From Azotobacter vinelandii CA (lineage in GTDB: Bacteria; Pseudomonadota; Gammaproteobacteria; Pseudomonadales; Pseudomonadaceae): a stretch of DNA of 64,000 bases. The stretch spans positions 2,594,501 through 2,658,500 of the forward strand of contig NC_021149.1 in assembly GCF_000380335.1 (NCBI RefSeq). The letters are read 5' to 3'. Shown here in pieces: positions 1 to 9,847 of the stretch. The notes beneath the pieces are model-generated. The model did not search any database, was not told the origin of the DNA, and saw only the letters and a list, made by a program, of their open reading frames with translations. The position numbers and the translations under genes were made by a program. The stretch's first letter is position 1. Every line of letters begins with the position of its first letter.

Positions 1-3000
1 GGGACCGGCAGTGCGTCCAGTTGCTCCTGGCTCAATCCGGCCAGCGGGACGTCCGAGGGGGTCATGCCGCGATTGTTCTCATCCGCACAGTGCCCGACCA
101 GGGCCTCGAGTTCCCGGGCATAGGCGTCGGCCAGGCGCTGGATCGTCGCCTCGGCGAAGCGTTCCCGGCTGAAGGTCCAGGTCAGCCTCAGTTCACCGCC
201 GTAGACCTGGCCGTCGAGGCTGAGGAGAGCGTCCAGTGGTGCTGCTTCGCTTCGTCCCTGGCCGCTGCTTTCCCCGGCAGGGGCGAACAAGGCCGCCTCG
301 GCCTCGAAGCTCTGGTCGAACTGGCCCAGGTAGTTGAAGACGATTTCGCCGCGGGGCAGGCGTTGCAGTGTTTGCCTGGCGGTTTCCGAGCCTAGATAGC
401 GCAGCAGGCCGTAGCCGATGCCCTTGTTCGGCACGGCGCGCAACTGTTCCTTGACGGTCTTGATCGAGTCGGCGATTTCGCTCCGGGGCGTCAGCTTCAC
501 CGGGAACAGGCTGGTGAACCAGCCCACCGTCCGGGTGATGTCGAGGTCGTCGAACAGGTCCTCCCGGCCGTGGCCTTCCAGCCTGACCAGGGTGGAGGCC
601 TGACCGCTCCAGCGGCAGATCACCCGGGCCAGGGCGGCCAGCAGCAGGTCGTTGACCTGGGTGCGGTAGGCGGCCGGTGCCTCTTGCAGCAGGCGGCGTG
701 TCCAGTCACGGTCCAGATGGGTGGTCGCGAAGGCTGCCTGTTTCCGTTGATGACCGCCTTGCGGATGGTCGCAAGGCAGTTCATCGGTAGCCTCTTGCAA
801 CTGCCGTTGCCAGTAGCCCAGTTCCTCGGCGAGGGTCGCTTCCGCCGCGTACTGCTCCAGGCGCTCGGACCAGGCCTTGAACGAACTGCTCTTGGCCGGC
901 AGGTGCAGTGGCTGGCTCTGGACGGCTTGCCGGTAGGCGGTCTGCAGATCTTCCAGCAGCACCCGCCATGAGATCCCGTCCACCACCAAGTGGTGGATGA
1001 CCAGCAACAAACGCTGCCGGCCATCCGGCAGGCTGGCCAGTACCGCTCGCAACAACGGCCCATGTTCCAGGTCCAGGCTGGCCTGGGCCTCGTTGCAGAC
1101 AGCCTCCAGTTCACCGATATCGGATACCTGGCTCTGCCACAGCAGTTCCGCTTCCTCCCTATCCCGGAAACCGGCGCTCCATCGCCCCTCTTGCTGGATG
1201 AAACGCAAGCGCAGTGCATCGTGGTGCTCGACCACCCTCTGGAGGGCCGCCTCCAAAGGCTCGACGACGAGCCGCTCGTTCGGCTCGAGCAATACCGACT
1301 GGTTCCAGTGGTGACGCTCGGGGATTTCCTCCTCGAAGAACATGCGCTGGATCGAGGTCAGGGGCATCGTACCGGTAACCGCTCCCTGGTCGATGCACAG
1401 ACCTCCCGTGCGCTGGGCTACCGTGGTCAACCCCTGAACGGTCTGGTGCTGGAACAGCTCCTTGGGCGTGAAGGCGATGCCGGCCTGGCGCGCCCGACTG
1501 ACCACCTGAATCGAGACGATGGAGTCGCCGCCCAGCTCGAAGAAGTTGTCGGTCAGGCCCACCCGCTCGACCTTGAGCACCTCGGCCCAGATCGCCGCGA
1601 TCCGCTGCTCCAGCTCGCTCGCCGGGGCCACGTAGGCCCGCTGCAGCAGGCTGGCGTTCGGCCGCGGCAGCGCCTTGCGGTCCAGCTTGCCGTTGGGCGT
1701 CAGCGGCAGCCGCGCGAGGAACACCAGGTGCGCCGGCACCATGTAGTCCGGCAGCGCTGCCCGGAGATGGTCCTTCAGCTCGCCGCGCAGAGCGCCCTGG
1801 CGTTCGTCGCCGTCCAGCATCGCCGGGTCGTCGGGCACCAGGTAGGCGGCCAGTTGCCTGCCGCCCGCTCCCTCGACGTCGATCACCACCGCCTCGCGTA
1901 CCGCCCCGTGCTGCCGCAGCCGGGCCTCGATCTCGCCTAGCTCGATACGGAAGCCGCGGATCTTCACCTGATGATCGATACGGCCCAGGTACTCGATCAC
2001 CCCGCCGGCCCGGTAGCGGGCCAGGTCGCCGGTACGGTACAGGCGTCCGCCGCCCTGTTCGCTGGTATCGAATGGATCGGGGATGAAGCGCTCGGCGGTC
2101 AAGCCCGGGCGGTTGTGGTAACCACGGGCAAGCCCCACTCCCCCCAGATACAGCTCGCCGCAACAACGCGGTGCTACTGGATGAAGGCTCTCCTCCAGTA
2201 TGTGGGTCTTCAGGTTATCGATCGGTTGGCCGATCGGCACGCCCTCGGGATCGACATGATCACAAGTCCAATGGGTCACATCGATAGCCGCTTCGGTCGG
2301 ACCATACAGATTGAACAGGCCAACCGCGGGCATTCTTTCCAGGGTCTTGCGGGCAAGCTCCGCCGGGAGGGCCTCGCCGCTGCACACGAGCCGGCGGATG
2401 CTCCGGCAGCCTTCGATGTGTTCGACGGAGATGAAAGCCTGGAGCATCGAGGGCACGAAATGCAGGGTCGTTACTCCATGACGCTCAATCGTGTCGATGA
2501 GGCGCTCCGGATCGCGGTGCTCGCCGGGCCGTGCGATCGCCAGCCGTGCTCCATTCAATAGCGGCCAGAACAACTCCCATACCGAAACATCGAAGCTGAA
2601 CGGCGTCTTTTGCAGGACCGTATCCGTTGTATCGAGCTGGTAGGCTTTCTGCATCCAGTGCAGGCGGTTAATCAAGGCCGTATGCGTATTGCCCGCCCCT
2701 TTCGGCCTGCCGGTCGATCCGGAGGTGTAGATCACATAGGCCAGGTTTTGCGGCGCCGTCCGGTTCGCCGGGTTTTCCGGCGGATAGTTCTCCAGCCAGT
2801 CGTCGCCCGGCTCCAGGAACAGGCTCTGCACCCCGTCGGCCGACGGCAGCCGGTCCTGCAGGTGCCGCTGGGTCAGCAGCAGACCGATACCGCTGTCCTC
2901 GATCATGTACGCCAGCCGCTCCCGCGGGTATTCCGGGTCCAGCGGCACATAGGCCCCGCCGGCCTTGAGGATCGCCAGCAGCCCGACCACCATCTCGAAG

Positions 3001-6000
3001 CCCCGCTCTACCGCGACGCCCACCAGCACATCCGGGCCCACGCCCAGTTCGATCAGCCGGTGCGCCAGGCGGTTGGCCCTGCGGTTCAGTTCCCTGTAGC
3101 TCATTTCCTGCTCGCCGAACACCAGGGCCACCACCTCCGGGGTCCTCGCCACCTGCTCCTCGATCAACTGGTGCACGCCGCGCTCGCTCGGGTAGCGGGC
3201 CTCGGTCCGGTTCCACGCGTGGACGATCTGGCGGTATTCCTCCGGGGTCAGCAGCGGCAGTTCGCCTATGCGCCGTTCCGGCTGGCGGACGATACTTGCC
3301 AACAGGTTGCGCCAGTGCCCGGCCAGGCGCTTGACGGTCGAGGCATCGAACAGGTCGGTGGCATAGGTCAGCGAAGCGCCCAGGCTGTCCGGGCCTTCGT
3401 AGCTGTCCAGCGTCAGGTCGAACTGGGTGGTACGGTTCTCCCATGCCAGCCCTTCCACGCTGAGCCCGGGCAGGCTTCGCGCCGCGCCCTTCACCGCCGT
3501 CTGGTGGTTGTACATCACCTGGAACAACGGGCTGTGGCTCAGGCTGCGCTCCGGCTGCAGGGCCTCCACCAGTTGCTCGAACGGCAGGTCCTGGTGTGCC
3601 TGGGCCTCCAGGGCGGTCCGTTTCACCTGGCGCAGCAGCTCGACGAAGGTGGTCTGCAGCTCGAATTCGGCCTTCAGCACCTGGGTGTTGACGAAGAAGC
3701 CGATCAGCCCTTCCGTTTCCGCCCGGGTGCGGTTGGCGATCGGCACGCCCACCCGGATGTCGTCCTGCCCGCTGTAGCGGTGCAGCAGGCTCTGGAAGCT
3801 GGCCAGCAGCAGCATGAACAGGGTCACACCCTCCCGCCGGGCCAGTTCCCGCAGGGAGCGGGCCAGTTCGCCGTCGAGTTCGACGGCCAGCCGGGCTCCG
3901 GCATGGCTCTGCACGGCCGGCCGCGGCCGGTCGCCGGGCAACTCCAGCACCGGCTGTTCGCCGCCCAGTTGCGCGGTCCAGTAGGCCAGTTGCCGGTCCC
4001 GTTCGCCGGCCTCCATCCACTGGCGCTGCCAGAGGGCATAGTCGGCGTACTGGACCGGCAACTCCGGCAGCGTCACCTCGTGGCCTTGGCTATAGCCTTC
4101 GTACAAACGGACCAGCTCGTCCACCATGATCGGGGTGGACCAGCCGTCCGAGACGATGTGGTGCAGGCTCAGGATCAGGACATGATCGTCCTCGTCCAGG
4201 CGCAGCAGCTTCACCCGCAGCAGCGGGCCCTGCTCCAGGTCGAACAGGCGTTGGACCTCTGCTTCGACCTGAACCCGGATCCGCTCGTCCAGGCCGATGG
4301 CGGCATCCGCCGGCAGCGGCTCCTGCTCGAACCAGAGGCTGCCGCTGGGGTGGATGACCTGGAGCGTCCGCTCGCCGTCCTGGCGGAAGGTGGTGCGCAG
4401 GGACTCGTGGCGCCGGATCAGCGCGTCGAAGCTGCGCCGCAGGGCCTCGATGTCCAGGGCGCCTTTCAGGCGTAGCGCCGCCGGGATGTGGTAGGCGGCG
4501 CTCCCGGGCTCCAGTTGCCAGAGGAACCACTGGCGCTGCTGGGCGTAGGAGGCGACCAGGGGCTGGTCGCGGTCGGCCTTTTCGAGGGCGGGCGCCTGGC
4601 TGACCTGGCCTAGGCCGACCCGCCCGACGAAACCGGCCAGGTCCTGCGCTTCGAACAGGGCGCGCAGGGGCAACTCGATGCCCAGGCTCTGGCGTACTCG
4701 GGAAATCACTTGGGTGGCCAGCAGGGAATGTCCGCCCAGCTCGAAGAAGTTGTCGGTCAGGCCCACCTGCTCGGCCTTGAGCACCTCGGCCCAGATCTCG
4801 GCCAACCGCGTTTGCAGAGGCGTTCCGGGTGCGACGTAAGTCGCCGAGGTGGCGACGGGTTCGGGCAGGGCCTTGAGGTCGACCTTGCCGTTGGCGGTTA
4901 CCGGCAGGTGCTCCAGGACCAGCAGATGCGTCGGCACCATGTGTTCCGGCAGCACCCGTTTCAGGACCGTACGTATCTCGTCCAGGAACGCCTGTCCCGC
5001 CTGGCCATCCGGTACCGCTGTCGGCACCAGATAGGCCACCAGTTGCCGGGCATGTTCCTCGCCGATCACCCGCAGCAATGCGTTCCCGACACCTGGCAAG
5101 GCCCGCAGGCGGCTTTCGATCTCGGCCAGTTCGACACGATAGCCGCGAATCTTCACCTGGCCGTCCATGCGCCCGGCGAACAGCAGTCCGCCATCGGCGT
5201 TGCGCCGCACCCAATCGCCAGTCCGGTACATTCGTCCCCCAGGAGTGCCGGAGGGATCGGGGACGAAGCGTTCGGCTGTCAGCGCAGGACGTCCCAGATA
5301 CCCTCTGGCAAGCCCCGCCCCCGAGATGTGCAGCTCTCCCTTGGCCGGACCGGGAGCGGGCTGCAGGCAGGCATCCAGTCTCCGGACCCCGACATTCTCC
5401 AGCGGGCTTCCCAGCACCGGCAGTCCCTTCAATTCTCCGATCAGGACCCCCACGGTGGTCTCCGTGGGGCCATAGTGGTTGAGTACCTTCAGTTCGGGAG
5501 CCAAGGCGACGATCCTGGCCAGTAGCGCGGGCGGACAGGCTTCCCCGCCGAGGACCAGGCAACGCCTGGGCAGTGCCGAGCGGCCGGCCGACAGCATGGC
5601 ATCCAGGTGCGAGGGTACGATCTTCAGTGCATCCACCCCATGTGCATCCATGTGGGCAGCGAACGCCTCGGCGTCGAGGACCGTCTCTTTGTCCAGCAAG
5701 TGCAGGGTCTTGCCCGCGCACAGGGCGCCGAAAAGGACCGTGTGCCCCAGGTCCGCGGCGGGCGTGGACACCATGGCCATGCTGCTGATCGCTTCCAGGG
5801 GAAGCCGCCGGGAAATGCCCTCGACGTAGTTCGCCAGCGCTCCATGGGGAACCGCCACGCCCTTTGGCATGCCCGTGGTCCCCGAGGTATAGATCACATA
5901 GGCAAGATTGCCGGGGGAAACACGGACGTGTAGCCCGGCGCTCCCGGAAACAGGCGGCAGGGGCTCGTCCAGGCATATCATCCGGACGCCATCCGGCAGG

Positions 6001-7847
6001 AGCCCCTCCCAGGAAGAACGCCCCAGAACCAGTCGCACATCGCTATCGGCGAGCATGAACGCCAGGCGTTCTTGTGGCTGGTCGGGTTCCAGAGGCAGAT
6101 AGGCCGCCCCTGCCTTCAGGATGCCCAGAATGCCGACCAGCATGTCGATGGAACGATCACCCACCACCCCAACCCGCTGGTCGGGCAGAACACCGGCATC
6201 GAACAACACCCGGGCGAGTTCGTCGGCTCGCTCGTTCAGGCGAGCGTAATTGATGACATCATTGCCGCTGACTGCCGCCAGTCGTTCCGGATGTTGGCTC
6301 GCAGCTCGTTCGATCAGTTGATGAACGCAGTCGCTCTCCTCCAGGCTGTGGTCGACACGCTCGTCCGCCGCATCTGTTACCTGCGACAAGGACAGTTCGC
6401 CGACGACAGTCGGCTCTTCTTCCGCGATTCCTTCCAGCAACCGCAGCCAGTGCTCCTCCAACTTGGCGACGGTCGTGCCGTCGAACACCTCCAGGGCATA
6501 GGTGAAAGCTGCGTACAACTGTCCCGCACTCTCGTAGGTATCCAGCGCCAGATCGAAACGGGCCGTGTGCCTTGCCGGCTCGATACGCTCCAGCGTCAAG
6601 CCGGAACGGGTCTTCAGTTCCCGAACGTCGGTAACGTTCGGCTGATGGTTGAACAGCACTTGGAACAAGGGCGACTGTCCCGTGTCGCGCTCCAGATTCA
6701 GTACTTCGACCAGTTGTTCGAACGGCAGATCCTGATGTACCTGTGCACCTAGTACAGTTTCCTTGACCCGCCGTAACAGTTCGCCGACATCGATCAGCGG
6801 ATCGATCTCCGTATGCAGAACCTGGGTGTTGATAAAACAACCGATCAATCCCTCTACTTCCGAGCGATGACGGTTGGCAATGGGGGAGCCGATGCGGATA
6901 ACGGATTGTCCGCTGTAGCGTTGCATCAGCAGCTTGAAGGCAGCCAGCAAGACTATGAATAAAGTAACATTATGGCGCTTGGCCAATGCCCGCAGTTGGT
7001 CGGAGAGCAATGGCTCGATCCGGAACTCATGACGGGTCCCCCGGTAACTGGGAACTGCTGGGCGAGGGCGATCGGTGGGCAACTCCAGCGATGTGTGCTC
7101 GCCTCCCAGTTTGTCGCGCCAGTAGATCAGTTGCCGCTCTCGCTCGCCGGCTTCCAGCCAACTGCGCTGCCATAGAGCATAGTCGCGATACTGGATCGGT
7201 AACGCCGGCAGTTCAGCCTGCCTGCCGGAACAGGCCGTGTCGTAGAGATGGATGAACTCGTCGATCAGCAGATTCAGTGACCAACCATCGGCAACGATAT
7301 GATGCAGGGTGAGCAACAACACATGTTCCGAGTCCGACAGTTTCAGTAGGCGTACCCGCAACAAGGGCGCCTCGGCCAAGTCGAAAGGTGCCATAGCCTC
7401 TACTTGGGCCAGTTTACTAACCTGTTCATCCTGCTTGGCAGGTAGCAGCGCCGTCAGATCTTCGAAGCCGATGGTGACCGACAATGGTTCCAGCACCTCT
7501 TGGCGAATTCCGCCATCCTGCTGGCGAAAGCGGGTTCGCAAGGTTTCATGGCGTGTCACTAAAGCGTCGAAAGCATCCTGCAGCGCAACTCGCTCCAGTT
7601 CACCCTCCAGACGAACAGCCATTGGCAAATTGTAGGCGGGACTTTGCGGATCCAGTTGCCAGAGAAACCACATGCGTTGTTGGGCATAGGACAGACCTTG
7701 GCGTTCGGGGATACCCACGTCTGCCGGGATGGGAAACAGTGAGAAGTCGACTCCCTCCTCCCATAAGCCTTGCAGAAACAGACGGCGTTTTTCCTGTGGC
7801 AATTCGATGAAGCGGCGGGCAAGTTTCTGTGCGTCTTCGGCGTTCAT
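1..7847 (-). CDS. Peptide NRPS of the azotobactin/pyoverdine type, C-A(Asp)-T-C-A(Ser)-T-E-..., cut by the left edge
   Basis: Cytoplasmic non-ribosomal peptide synthetase; about 2,615 N-terminal residues are visible and the frame is still open at base 1. The start is ATG at 7847, followed by a pyoverdine-NRPS-like condensation domain (HHIVADG near residue 181). Order seen: C1, A1, T1 (GGHSL, near 1040), C2 (HHIVSDG, near 1231), A2, T2 (GGDSI, near 2108), then an epimerase-type domain with HHLVVDG near 2287. The last residues match the linker that precedes the next C domain in PvdL. Specificity residues read from A1 are D-L-T-K-V-G-H-V-G, the known Asp code. A2 gives D-V-W-H-V-S-L-I-D, the known Ser code. 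With the E domain the product is L-Asp-D-Ser, the order I recall for azotobactin. A perfect PvdS-type promoter lies 59 bp upstream. Stop-free reading was followed through the main motifs in one frame; a compensated frameshift cannot be fully excluded. Confidence 0.93.
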   Translation of the reverse strand, partial: MNAEDAQKLARRFIELPQEKRRLFLQGLWEEGVDFSLFPIPADVGIPERQGLSYAQQRMWFLWQLDPQSPAYNLPMAVRLEGELERVALQDAFDALVTRHETLRTRFRQQDGGIRQEVLEPLSVTIGFEDLTALLPAKQDEQVSKLAQVEAMAPFDLAEAPLLRVRLLKLSDSEHVLLLTLHHIVADGWSLNLLIDEFIHLYDTACSGRQAELPALPIQYRDYALWQRSWLEAGERERQLIYWRDKLGGEHTSLELPTDRPRPAVPSYRGTRHEFRIEPLLSDQLRALAKRHNVTLFIVLLAAFKLLMQRYSGQSVIRIGSPIANRHRSEVEGLIGCFINTQVLHTEIDPLIDVGELLRRVKETVLGAQVHQDLPFEQLVEVLNLERDTGQSPLFQVLFNHQPNVTDVRELKTRSGLTLERIEPARHTARFDLALDTYESAGQLYAAFTYALEVFDGTTVAKLEEHWLRLLEGIAEEEPTVVGELSLSQVTDAADERVDHSLEESDCVHQLIERAASQHPERLAAVSGNDVINYARLNERADELARVLFDAGVLPDQRVGVVGDRSIDMLVGILGILKAGAAYLPLEPDQPQERLAFMLADSDVRLVLGRSSWEGLLPDGVRMICLDEPLPPVSGSAGLHVRVSPGNLAYVIYTSGTTGMPKGVAVPHGALANYVEGISRRLPLEAISSMAMVSTPAADLGHTVLFGALCAGKTLHLLDKETVLDAEAFAAHMDAHGVDALKIVPSHLDAMLSAGRSALPRRCLVLGGEACPPALLARIVALAPELKVLNHYGPTETTVGVLIGELKGLPVLGSPLENVGVRRLDACLQPAPGPAKGELHISGAGLARGYLGRPALTAERFVPDPSGTPGGRMYRTGDWVRRNADGGLLFAGRMDGQVKIRGYRVELAEIESRLRALPGVGNALLRVIGEEHARQLVAYLVPTAVPDGQAGQAFLDEIRTVLKRVLPEHMVPTHLLVLEHLPVTANGKVDLKALPEPVATSATYVAPGTPLQTRLAEIWAEVLKAEQVGLTDNFFELGGHSLLATQVISRVRQSLGIELPLRALFEAQDLAGFVGRVGLGQVSQAPALEKADRDQPLVASYAQQRQWFLWQLEPGSAAYHIPAALRLKGALDIEALRRSFDALIRRHESLRTTFRQDGERTLQVIHPSGSLWFEQEPLPADAAIGLDERIRVQVEAEVQRLFDLEQGPLLRVKLLRLDEDDHVLILSLHHIVSDGWSTPIMVDELVRLYEGYSQGHEVTLPELPVQYADYALWQRQWMEAGERDRQLAYWTAQLGGEQPVLELPGDRPRPAVQSHAGARLAVELDGELARSLRELARREGVTLFMLLLASFQSLLHRYSGQDDIRVGVPIANRTRAETEGLIGFFVNTQVLKAEFELQTTFVELLRQVKRTALEAQAHQDLPFEQLVEALQPERSLSHSPLFQVMYNHQTAVKGAARSLPGLSVEGLAWENRTTQFDLTLDSYEGPDSLGASLTYATDLFDASTVKRLAGHWRNLLASIVRQPERRIGELPLLTPEEYRQIVHAWNRTEARYPSERGVHQLIEEQVARTPEVVALVFGEQEMSYRELNRRANRLAHRLIELGVGPDVLVGVAVERGFEMVVGLLAILKAGGAYVPLDPEYPRERLAYMIEDSGIGLLLTQRHLQDRLPSADGVQSLFLEPGDDWLENYPPENPANRTAPQNLAYVIYTSGSTGRPKGAGNTHTALINRLHWMQKAYQLDTTDTVLQKTPFSFDVSVWELFWPLLNGARLAIARPGEHRDPERLIDTIERHGVTTLHFVPSMLQAFISVEHIEGCRSIRRLVCSGEALPAELARKTLERMPAVGLFNLYGPTEAAIDVTHWTCDHVDPEGVPIGQPIDNLKTHILEESLHPVAPRCCGELYLGGVGLARGYHNRPGLTAERFIPDPFDTSEQGGGRLYRTGDLARYRAGGVIEYLGRIDHQVKIRGFRIELGEIEARLRQHGAVREAVVIDVEGAGGRQLAAYLVPDDPAMLDGDERQGALRGELKDHLRAALPDYMVPAHLVFLARLPLTPNGKLDRKALPRPNASLLQRAYVAPASELEQRIAAIWAEVLKVERVGLTDNFFELGGDSIVSIQVVSRARQAGIAFTPKELFQHQTVQGLTTVAQRTGGLCIDQGAVTGTMPLTSIQRMFFEEEIPERHHWNQSVLLEPNERLVVEPLEAALQRVVEHHDALRLRFIQQEGRWSAGFRDREEAELLWQSQVSDIGELEAVCNEAQASLDLEHGPLLRAVLASLPDGRQRLLLVIHHLVVDGISWRVLLEDLQTAYRQAVQSQPLHLPAKSSSFKAWSERLEQYAAEATLAEELGYWQRQLQEATDELPCDHPQGGHQRKQAAFATTHLDRDWTRRLLQEAPAAYRTQVNDLLLAALARVICRWSGQASTLVRLEGHGREDLFDDLDITRTVGWFTSLFPVKLTPRSEIADSIKTVKEQLRAVPNKGIGYGLLRYLGSETARQTLQRLPRGEIVFNYLGQFDQSFEAEAALFAPAGESSGQGRSEAAPLDALLSLDGQVYGGELRLTWTFSRERFAEATIQRLADAYARELEALVGHCADENNRGMTPSDVPLAGLSQEQLDALPV

Positions 7848-7905
7848 AAGGTCCGTCCTTACCAATGGCATGGCGCATCCCGAAGGACTGGCCGTACCAA
7901 CAAGA

Positions 7906-7929
7906 ACGAACAGACGAAGATTTGATTTA
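7906..7929 (-). promoter_or_regulatory. PvdS-type iron-starvation box for the peptide NRPS
   Basis: Reads TAAAT (7929-7925), 16 bases, then CGT (7908-7906) on the minus strand. This is an exact match to the TAAAT-N16/17-CGT element recognised by the extracytoplasmic-function sigma factor PvdS. It ends 59 bp before the ATG at 7847. Confidence 0.8.
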
Positions 7930-8358
7930 ACGGATTGCCGTGGCTATACCGATCAGCAAGGTCGGCCTCATGCTCGGTGGGCCTGGAGGAACTAAAACAA
8001 CCATGATCAGCTCTGCTGCGGTATGCCCAGCACCGACACGGACGTCACTATCCTGCCCATCCGCATTGCGCCCCCATTGGTCCGTGGTAGCTATCGGCGC
8101 TGACGCTGCCATTCCAAGTAAACCGCTCTCGCCGAATGATTGAGGTATCAGATTTTGGATCGGCGTTAGGGCGAGATGCTCTATATAAAGCTGAAGCACG
8201 GTGTACGGAGAGCTGGCATAACGCTTCTTCTCAGTGCAAGGTGAAAAGCTTGATTTGCCCTGGGATCACCAGACGCCTGGGCGTCTCCAATGCCGATGGT
8301 GGAAAAGCATATCGTCAACAAAATGAAGTATTGCCGCCCCTTCCTCTGCCGCTGAAAA

Positions 8359-8375
8359 ACTGAGCTTCGCTCAGT
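8359..8375 (+). other. Short perfect hairpin next to the pvdA promoter
   Basis: ACTGAGC, TTC, GCTCAGT: a 7-bp perfect stem with a 3-base loop. It ends 3 bp before the PvdS-type box of pvdA. It could be a terminator for something upstream or an operator. It has no T-run. Confidence 0.45.
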
Positions 8376-8378
8376 AAC

Positions 8379-8402
8379 TAAATTTCCAACATTTCCTCCC
8401 GT
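8379..8402 (+). promoter_or_regulatory. PvdS-type iron-starvation box for pvdA
   Basis: TAAAT (8379-8383), 16 bases, CGT (8400-8402): an exact match to the PvdS-dependent promoter consensus, 83 bp before the preferred pvdA start. Confidence 0.8.
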
Positions 8403-8485
8403 CTTCTGACATACCTGCCCCCCGAATGGCACCCAGCAGGCCGTACGCTCGATATTGAGCCCATCCATAGAGGAAGGACATGCAT

Positions 8486-9847
8486 ATGACCCCGGGACTT
8501 TCATCCACTGAAATCTACGACATGATCGGTGTCGGCTTCGGCCCCTCGAACATTGCGCTGGCGATAGCTCTCGAGGAAATGGCCAGCCAGCATGGCCCCC
8601 TGAAAAGTCTGTACCTGGACAAGCAAGAGGATTACCGCTGGCATGGCAATACGCTGGTGACCCAGAGCGAGCTGCAGATTTCCTTCCTCAAGGACTTGGT
8701 GTCGCTGCGCAATCCGACCAGCCGCTACTCCTTCGTCAACTATCTGCACCATCACGGCCGACTGGTGGACTTCATCAATCTGGGCACCTTCTATCCATGC
8801 CGGATGGAGTTTGACGACTACCTGCGCTGGGTCGCAGGACATTTCGCCAGCCAGTGCCGTTATGGCGAGCAGGTGATCGGCATCGAGCCTCAGCGTAACA
8901 GCCAGCGACTGGTAGAAAGCTTGAAAGTGATTTCCCGTACCGTCGATGGCCGCGAAACGACTCGCCACACCCGCTCGCTGGTGGTGAGCGTCGGTGGCAC
9001 GCCGAAGGTCCCCGAGGTGTTCGACAGCCTGAAAAACGATGCCAGGGTCTGTCACCACGCACAGTATCTGGAGTGGATATCCAAACAGCCGTGCGTGTCG
9101 GGTAAACCCATGCGAATTGCGATCGTCGGTGGTGGGCAAAGTGCCGCGGAAGCCTTCATCGATCTCAACGACAGCTTCCCGTCCGTGCAGGTGGACATGA
9201 TCCTGCGTGGCTCGGCACTCAAGCCCGCTGACGACAGCCCCTTCGTCAACGAGATCTTTTCGCCGGCCTTCACCGAGCTGATGTTCAACCAGCCGGAGGG
9301 CGATCGCCAGCGACTGATCGATGAATACCACAACACCAATTACTCGGTGGTGGATCTCGATCTGATCGAACGTATCTATGGCATCTTCTACCGGCAAAAG
9401 GTATCCGGCCAACAGCGTCACGCCTTCCGTTGTCTGCGCACGGTGGAAAAGGTGCTGGCCAACGAAGGTCATATCGCCCTGACTCTGCGCAATATCGCCA
9501 GCGGAGAGATCGAAACCTGCGACTACGATGCGCTGATTCTGGCCACCGGTTACGAACGTCGAGAGCATCGTCAACTGCTCGCTTCGATCGAGGAGTATCT
9601 GGACGGTTATCGGGTTGGCCGCGACTATCGCCTGGTAACCCACGAGACTTTCAAGCCGGCCGTGTTCATGCAAGGCGTTTGCGAGTCGAGCCACGGTCTG
9701 AGCGATACCCTGCTCTCCGTACTGCCGGTTCGTGCCGAAGAGATCGCCTGCTCGCTCCACAACGCTGTCGGCAAGCATAACCAGACGGTCCAACGTTCGA
9801 TCCGTCCGCTCAAGGCACTCGGAGGTCTGCTCGAATCGGCCAGCTAG
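8486..9847 (+). CDS. pvdA: L-ornithine N5-monooxygenase (PvdA)
   Basis: Flavin-dependent, NADPH-using enzyme that hydroxylates the side-chain nitrogen of L-ornithine, giving the precursor of the hydroxamate ligand of pyoverdine and azotobactin. The sequence has the N-terminal FAD motif GVGFGPSNIALAIA and a family block beginning YRWHGNTLV and running through SFLKDLVSLRNPTS. It also has an NADPH-binding IVGGGQSAAEAFIDL and a C-terminal LILATGYERREHRQLL. The length (453 aa) is usual for the family, and similarity to P. aeruginosa PvdA is strong by eye throughout. Two in-frame ATGs occur, at 8480 and 8486. AGGAAGG at 8471-8477 is only 2 bases from the first but 8 from the second, so 8486 is chosen. 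It is divergent from the peptide NRPS and preceded by its own PvdS box, so it should be expressed under iron starvation. Confidence 0.97.
   Translation: MTPGLSSTEIYDMIGVGFGPSNIALAIALEEMASQHGPLKSLYLDKQEDYRWHGNTLVTQSELQISFLKDLVSLRNPTSRYSFVNYLHHHGRLVDFINLGTFYPCRMEFDDYLRWVAGHFASQCRYGEQVIGIEPQRNSQRLVESLKVISRTVDGRETTRHTRSLVVSVGGTPKVPEVFDSLKNDARVCHHAQYLEWISKQPCVSGKPMRIAIVGGGQSAAEAFIDLNDSFPSVQVDMILRGSALKPADDSPFVNEIFSPAFTELMFNQPEGDRQRLIDEYHNTNYSVVDLDLIERIYGIFYRQKVSGQQRHAFRCLRTVEKVLANEGHIALTLRNIASGEIETCDYDALILATGYERREHRQLLASIEEYLDGYRVGRDYRLVTHETFKPAVFMQGVCESSHGLSDTLLSVLPVRAEEIACSLHNAVGKHNQTVQRSIRPLKALGGLLESAS

Larger units (their letters stand above)
7848..8479. other. Divergent intergenic region between the peptide NRPS and pvdA
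   Basis: This 632-bp stretch is lower in GC than its neighbours by eye. It carries a PvdS-type box for each flanking gene, at 7906-7929 (minus) and 8379-8402 (plus), and a small hairpin at 8359-8375. Short open frames exist on both strands, but none has a convincing ribosome binding site or a recognisable product. I see no gene in it. It is longer than a simple divergent promoter needs and may contain decayed sequence. Confidence 0.6.
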
